Below are positions 60,314-64,000 of a stretch of DNA of 64,000 nt, piece after piece (position 1 is the stretch's first letter; each line of letters begins with the position of its first letter). The notes below the pieces were generated by a model, which was not told where the DNA came from, made no database searches, and saw only the letters and a list, made by a program, of their open reading frames with translations. The position numbers and the translations under genes are program-made. The DNA is from SKLM01 sp964575455 (GTDB lineage Bacteria > Chloroflexota > Anaerolineae > B4-G1), in NCBI GenBank assembly GCA_964575455.1, contig CAZNRX010000001.1, positions 62,001 to 126,000 of the forward strand, read 5' to 3'.

Positions 60314-62446
60314 TCAAGCGTCGAGGAGGTCGATGGTCAGCTGCACGTCCCAGGGAAGCTGGGGTTGCAGGGGCATCGCCCACCAGAGCAGGGTGCACGT
60401 GCCCTGATAGACGCGCTCGTACCCCGCTTCGGAGTTGGAGATCGCCTCCAGCGGGAAGTGCCACAAGTTTGTCGGTCGGTTGACGGCTACCTTCACCTCG
60501 CCCGCCAGGTTGGGCAGCGTGGACCCGACCCTGAAGCTCGTCATCTCGTCATACCCGGCGAAGTCGCTCAGGCTGCGGCGCTGCGAGCCCACCGTCAGGT
60601 GGCCGTAGCGGCTGTCGCCGCCCACGATCCCCCAGTTGAACTCCACGCCAAAGCGCAGGTCGGCCGGTATCTCGTTCAGGTTGATCACGCGGTAGCCAAC
60701 CGCGAGCTGTGATGACCCGGCCTGCACCGAGATCCTTTTCTCCACCCGCACGGGGAACGGCACCTCGCCGGCCCACACGGTGCCCTCCCGCGTCAGGGTC
60801 AGCCTCGCCTCTCCGTCACATTCCCTCACCTCGGCCCGGTAGCGTTGATCGACGAAGTCGCCCTGCTCGCCGTAGTGCGCCTGGTAGAAGCTCTCCGGCG
60901 TGGTGTCATCCTGGAGGAAGTGGTCGAGGAGCGCCACCCGGCGGTGCCAGTCGTAGAAGAGGCGCGTGTGGACGTCGGGCTCCTTGACCCTTGCCCCGCG
61001 GGGGATCTCCTCCTCACCGGGCAGGAAGAGGCGGCCGTGCTCCGCCGCCCGACGCAGCGCTTCGTGGTACCCCTCGCGGTGGCGCGTCATCGTGTTGAGC
61101 AGGTTGTAGCGGCGGTCTCGCCAGTCCCACTCCACCAAGGCGCCGCCGTAGGACGGCTTGAACACCAGGACCTGTCGGTCGGTGTTGAGGATGATCTCCT
61201 CCTCGGTGTCGGCGTCCAGATCTCCCCGTTCAACCCGCACCCAGGTCTCGCTCTCGCTCCCGGCGCGATCGGCCAGCTCCTCCGCGGCGATCAGATGGGC
61301 GTAGTTCGCGACGCGGATGTGGAAGAGGTAGATGCCGCCGAACAGGCCGTGCCAGTAGCCGCAGCTGCACTGCGCGGACCAGGTGTGATCCAGCGCCTGG
61401 TCCTTCGCCGCCCCCTCCGGCATCTGGTGGACCTTGCGGCTGACCCAGAGCATCTTCTTATGCATCTGGTTGACCTCGTCGTAGCGGCCCAGGAAGGAGC
61501 GCCATACGCCACCTTTGATGAACTGGAGCACGTCCTCCCGCTCTTCGTCCTTCAGCTCGCGTCGCACCCCGCTGAGGCTGGCAAACGCGTCCGGCGGGAG
61601 GGCCCAGTGCATCATCTCCTCGTAGGACGCGCAGGGGAGATAGATCCGACCCAGAGGCGGCAGCTTGGCCGTCAGCTCCCCCAGCGGGCGGGTCTGCAGC
61701 CAGTCGCTGTTCTCCTCCAGCGCGGTGAAGAAGCGGTCGACCCAGCCATTCTCGCCCCAGCAGTGCTCCCATGTGCTGGGCCAGAGGCCGAACTTCTCAC
61801 CGTCGTCGCCGCAGACAGCGACGCCGCCGGGATGTCGCTCCGCCTGCTCCCGGAGCCAGGCGATCACAAGCCCAACCGGGCGCCATGGGATGGCGTAGCG
61901 TAGGTACATCACGTTGCCGAAGACCTTTAGCGGCAGCCCCTCTTCCTCGGTGACGTAGTAGCCGAACAGGTCATCGTCGCTCAGGCCGGCCATCTTGAAG
62001 GGGGTGTCGTCGAGCAGGGTGTACTCGACCCCGCCCTGGGCGAGCGCCTTGGGAAGGTGGGGTTCCCAGATCCGCTCGGCGATCCACGCGCCCCTCGGCA
62101 CCACCCCGAAACGTTCCATCAGGTGCTGGTTCATCTTGCGGAGCTGTCCCAGCTTGTCCCGCTCCGGGATGGCGATGAATATCGGCTCGTAGTAGCCGCC
62201 GGTGAGGAGCTCCACCTGCTCCCGCGTCACTAGATCGCCCAGCCGATCCAGGTGGTCGGGTTGATTGACGTGCAGCCAATCGAGCAGGGGGCCGCTGTAG
62301 TGGAGCCCGAGGCGAATGCCCGGATGGCGCTCCAGGGTCTCCAGCATGGGATCGTAGGCCTTATGTGTGGCCTCGGCAAAGACGTGGTCGAAGTTGCCCA
62401 CCGGCTGGTGGTTATGAATGACCAGGGAGAGTGTCAACTTAGACAT
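60314..62446 (-). CDS. GH57 alpha-amylase/4-alpha-glucanotransferase, 710 aa
   Basis: The start is ATG 62446 (MSKLTLSLVIHNHQPVGNFDHVF), the typical GH57 opening. The nucleophile glutamate lies in WIAERIWEPHLP (about 123) and the acid/base aspartate in VCGDDGEKFGLWP (about 214). C-terminal DUF1925/DUF1926-like beta domains follow, as in Thermococcus 4-alpha-glucanotransferases. It rearranges or hydrolyses alpha-1,4-glucan. It lies 49 bases upstream of the GH13 start on the same strand, so the two are likely cotranscribed and work with GlgA on storage glucan. Confidence 0.93.
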   Translation of the reverse strand: MSKLTLSLVIHNHQPVGNFDHVFAEATHKAYDPMLETLERHPGIRLGLHYSGPLLDWLHVNQPDHLDRLGDLVTREQVELLTGGYYEPIFIAIPERDKLGQLRKMNQHLMERFGVVPRGAWIAERIWEPHLPKALAQGGVEYTLLDDTPFKMAGLSDDDLFGYYVTEEEGLPLKVFGNVMYLRYAIPWRPVGLVIAWLREQAERHPGGVAVCGDDGEKFGLWPSTWEHCWGENGWVDRFFTALEENSDWLQTRPLGELTAKLPPLGRIYLPCASYEEMMHWALPPDAFASLSGVRRELKDEEREDVLQFIKGGVWRSFLGRYDEVNQMHKKMLWVSRKVHQMPEGAAKDQALDHTWSAQCSCGYWHGLFGGIYLFHIRVANYAHLIAAEELADRAGSESETWVRVERGDLDADTEEEIILNTDRQVLVFKPSYGGALVEWDWRDRRYNLLNTMTRHREGYHEALRRAAEHGRLFLPGEEEIPRGARVKEPDVHTRLFYDWHRRVALLDHFLQDDTTPESFYQAHYGEQGDFVDQRYRAEVRECDGEARLTLTREGTVWAGEVPFPVRVEKRISVQAGSSQLAVGYRVINLNEIPADLRFGVEFNWGIVGGDSRYGHLTVGSQRRSLSDFAGYDEMTSFRVGSTLPNLAGEVKVAVNRPTNLWHFPLEAISNSEAGYERVYQGTCTLLWWAMPLQPQLPWDVQLTIDLLDA

Positions 62447-62553
62447 AGCTCTGTCGCTTTCTTCTCGTCTGGGGCACCATGGAGCGGCCAGGTTTGGTGC
62501 CCTGCCAACCACCGAAGCCGCCCACGCCCCACCGTGATCCCACTAGCGGGCTG

Positions 62554-62826
62554 TTAGTTCGGGATATTGTCGTTTATTTTCGCATTTTGGTCAAGTGGCG
62601 CGCCGCCCCACTGGGCGATCTTCTCTCCCCCCAGAGCATAGATGCTGACCATGTGAGTCAGCTCACCGACGTAGACCACGTCATGGTGGGTATCGAAGCA
62701 GAGCGCGTCGGGGCGCAGCAGACCCATCCACTCGGTCCAGAAGTGGCCGTCGAGATCGAATGCCTGGATACTGTTGTTCTCGCCACCAGCCCTCCACGAC
62801 CTCGTGCCGGTGACCTCCTGCGCCAT
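62554..62826 (-). pseudogene. NHL/beta-propeller repeat fragment
   Basis: About 60 residues match NHL-type propeller blades (SIQAFDLDGHFWTEWMGLLRPDALCFD, VVYVGELTHMVSIYALGGEKIAQWG). A complete protein would have six or more blades, about 300 residues. There is no ribosome site at the ATG, and the ends look random. It starts seven bases after the xylose isomerase stop. It is most likely a truncated remnant of a sugar- or peptidylglycine-lyase-like propeller protein. Confidence 0.65.
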
Positions 62827-62832
62827 AGACCA

Positions 62833-64000
62833 CTATCGCGCTCCGAGAAGTAGCTCAATCACCAGTTGGTCCAGCCGCTCGTAGGGCTTTCCCCGTTCGC
62901 CCATCGCCACCCGGTCAAAGGCGTGATCCTTGAGCGCGCCGGCCTTTGCGCTGGTGTAGGGGCCGGTGTAGTGGTCCATCGCCCCATCGTCAGCCCTAAT
63001 CTCGTCCAGCAGCGCCTGGATCTCGGGATCGGCGTCGAACTGCTCTGCCTTCTCCTTCAGAATGAGGTAGGTCCGCATGCAGCCCCTGGCGAAGGCCTTC
63101 ACGTCCTCGGCGTCGGCCGTGCGATAGGCGTGCGCATCGAAGTGGCGCGGCCCTTCGTATCCTACGTCCTCCAGGAACTTGACCACAAAGAAGGCCTGCT
63201 TGACGTTCTGCGAACCGAAGCGCAGATCCTGATCGTAGCGGGCGTAGTTCTGATCGTTGAGGTCGATGTGGAAGAGCTTGCCCGCGTCCCACGCCTGGGC
63301 CAGCGCGTGCGCGAAGTTGAGGCCCGCCATGTGCTCGTGGGCCACCTCCGGGTTGACCCCCACCATCTCCGGGTGGTCCAGCGTTTCGATGAAGCCGAGC
63401 ATCGCCCCCGTCGTCGGCAGGTAGAGGTCGCTGCGCGGCTCGTTCGGCTTCGCCTCCAGCGCGAACTCATAGCCATAGTCCTGGTCGACGTTGTACTCAC
63501 ACAGGAAGTTGAGCGCTTCGCGGAACCACTTGAGCGCCTCCGTCAGGTCCTTGGCTGCGTCGGTCTCCACCCCTTCGCGCCCACCCCAGAAGACGTAATA
63601 GTCCGCCCCAAACTCGGCGCCCAGGTCCATGGCCCGCATCGTCTTCTGCAGGGCGAAGGCGCGCACCTCGGGGTCGTTGCTGGTGAAGGCGCCATCGCGG
63701 AAGACCGGGTCGGCGAACAGGTTGGTCGTCGCCATCGGCACCACGACGCCCGTCTCGTCGAGCGCCTTCCTGAACTCGGTCACGATCCTGTCCCGCTCCG
63801 ACGGCGTCGCGTCGATGGGTATCAGATCGTTATCGTGGAAGTTCACCCCCCACGCGCCGACCTCCGCCAGCATGTGGACGATCTCCGCCGGGGACATGGC
63901 GTCGCGCACCGGCTCCCCAAAGGGATCTCCCCCCGTATTGCCCACGGTCCACAGCCCGAAGCTGAACTTATGCTCTGGTTTCGGTTGATACAGATCAGAC
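62833..64000 (-). CDS. xylA: Xylose isomerase (start codon at window edge)
   Basis: The frame is open to the right edge. The first full codons read SDLYQPKPEHKFSFGLWTVG, so only two bases of a start codon appear to be missing, giving about 389 residues. It matches the shorter actinobacterial-type class: catalytic GVNFHDNDLIP (His, Asp), metal ligands in EFALEAKPNEPRSD, NPEVAHEHMAG, HIDLNDQ and HFDAHAYR. It interconverts xylose and xylulose (and glucose and fructose) with Mg or Mn. Xylulokinase is not in the window. Confidence 0.95.
   Translation of the reverse strand, partial: SDLYQPKPEHKFSFGLWTVGNTGGDPFGEPVRDAMSPAEIVHMLAEVGAWGVNFHDNDLIPIDATPSERDRIVTEFRKALDETGVVVPMATTNLFADPVFRDGAFTSNDPEVRAFALQKTMRAMDLGAEFGADYYVFWGGREGVETDAAKDLTEALKWFREALNFLCEYNVDQDYGYEFALEAKPNEPRSDLYLPTTGAMLGFIETLDHPEMVGVNPEVAHEHMAGLNFAHALAQAWDAGKLFHIDLNDQNYARYDQDLRFGSQNVKQAFFVVKFLEDVGYEGPRHFDAHAYRTADAEDVKAFARGCMRTYLILKEKAEQFDADPEIQALLDEIRADDGAMDHYTGPYTSAKAGALKDHAFDRVAMGERGKPYERLDQLVIELLLGAR

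Overview
The window looks like chromosomal DNA from a Chloroflexota bacterium of the Anaerolineae/Caldilineae kind. This is inferred from the G+C-rich coding style, Pro/Thr-rich stalks after membrane segments, a secreted protein ending in a Tyr-Leu-Pro-Leu-Ile tail, frequent GTG/TTG starts, strong AAGGAGG ribosome sites, and a GH57/GH13 alpha-glucan set. No rRNA, tRNA, CRISPR array, transposase or phage gene was recognised. One 100-base run of N (47135-47234) marks an assembly gap.

Region 1 (1-17283) is an accessory island and the most unusual part. Two closely related radical SAM/SPASM peptide-maturase-like genes (one cut by the left edge) bracket a row of NTPase genes. The row holds a membrane-anchored P-loop protein, a P-loop protein with an OmpR-type winged helix, a double P-loop protein, a STAND-like TPR protein and a GNAT acetyltransferase. 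Beside each radical SAM gene lies a two-gene cassette: a two-helix membrane protein followed about 30 bases later by a short ORF with a strong ribosome site (49 and 58 codons). A second P-loop/winged-helix regulator (15012-16298) and a 38-residue membrane peptide follow. Two classes of direct repeat with roughly one-helical-turn spacing, GTAAGGTT and GTCAG, sit upstream of these units and look like winged-helix operators. I read the island as a self-regulated NTPase plus radical-SAM peptide system. Its output is unknown.

Region 2 (17284-30111) holds a secreted beta-helix/PKD protein, smc, an asparaginase, rsfS with an apparent CTG start, a decayed sirtuin, ndk, a TPR protein with a long acidic repeat region and a histone-deacetylase-family hydrolase. 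Region 3 (30112-46897) is metabolic: acyl-CoA dehydrogenase with etfB and etfA, glycogen synthase, a molybdenum hydroxylase operon with a reduced FAD subunit, a universal stress protein, exonuclease III, a metal-handling operon (CooT-like protein, His-rich protein, CDF transporter fused to a NifX-like domain), AmrS-type radical SAM, a pRiA4b-family protein, a lipoate ligase-like protein and DUF503.

Region 4 (47008-53333) has a DNA glycosylase broken by the gap next to a 61-bp tandem repeat, an MttB remnant, and a local regulon. In that regulon a MocR-type regulator is expressed from a leaderless promoter. Three minus-strand units (substrate-binding lipoprotein, DUF2917-like protein, EamA transporter) share an elaborate promoter architecture built on ACCATAACAG. 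Region 5 (53390-64000) carries an orphan DNA methyltransferase, two GH57 proteins, a large GH13 protein, a small conserved hypothetical, an NHL-repeat fragment and xylose isomerase. The last appears cut by the right edge at its start codon. Two families of small dispersed inverted-repeat elements and several low-complexity intergenic 'word' tracts are scattered through the host-like part.
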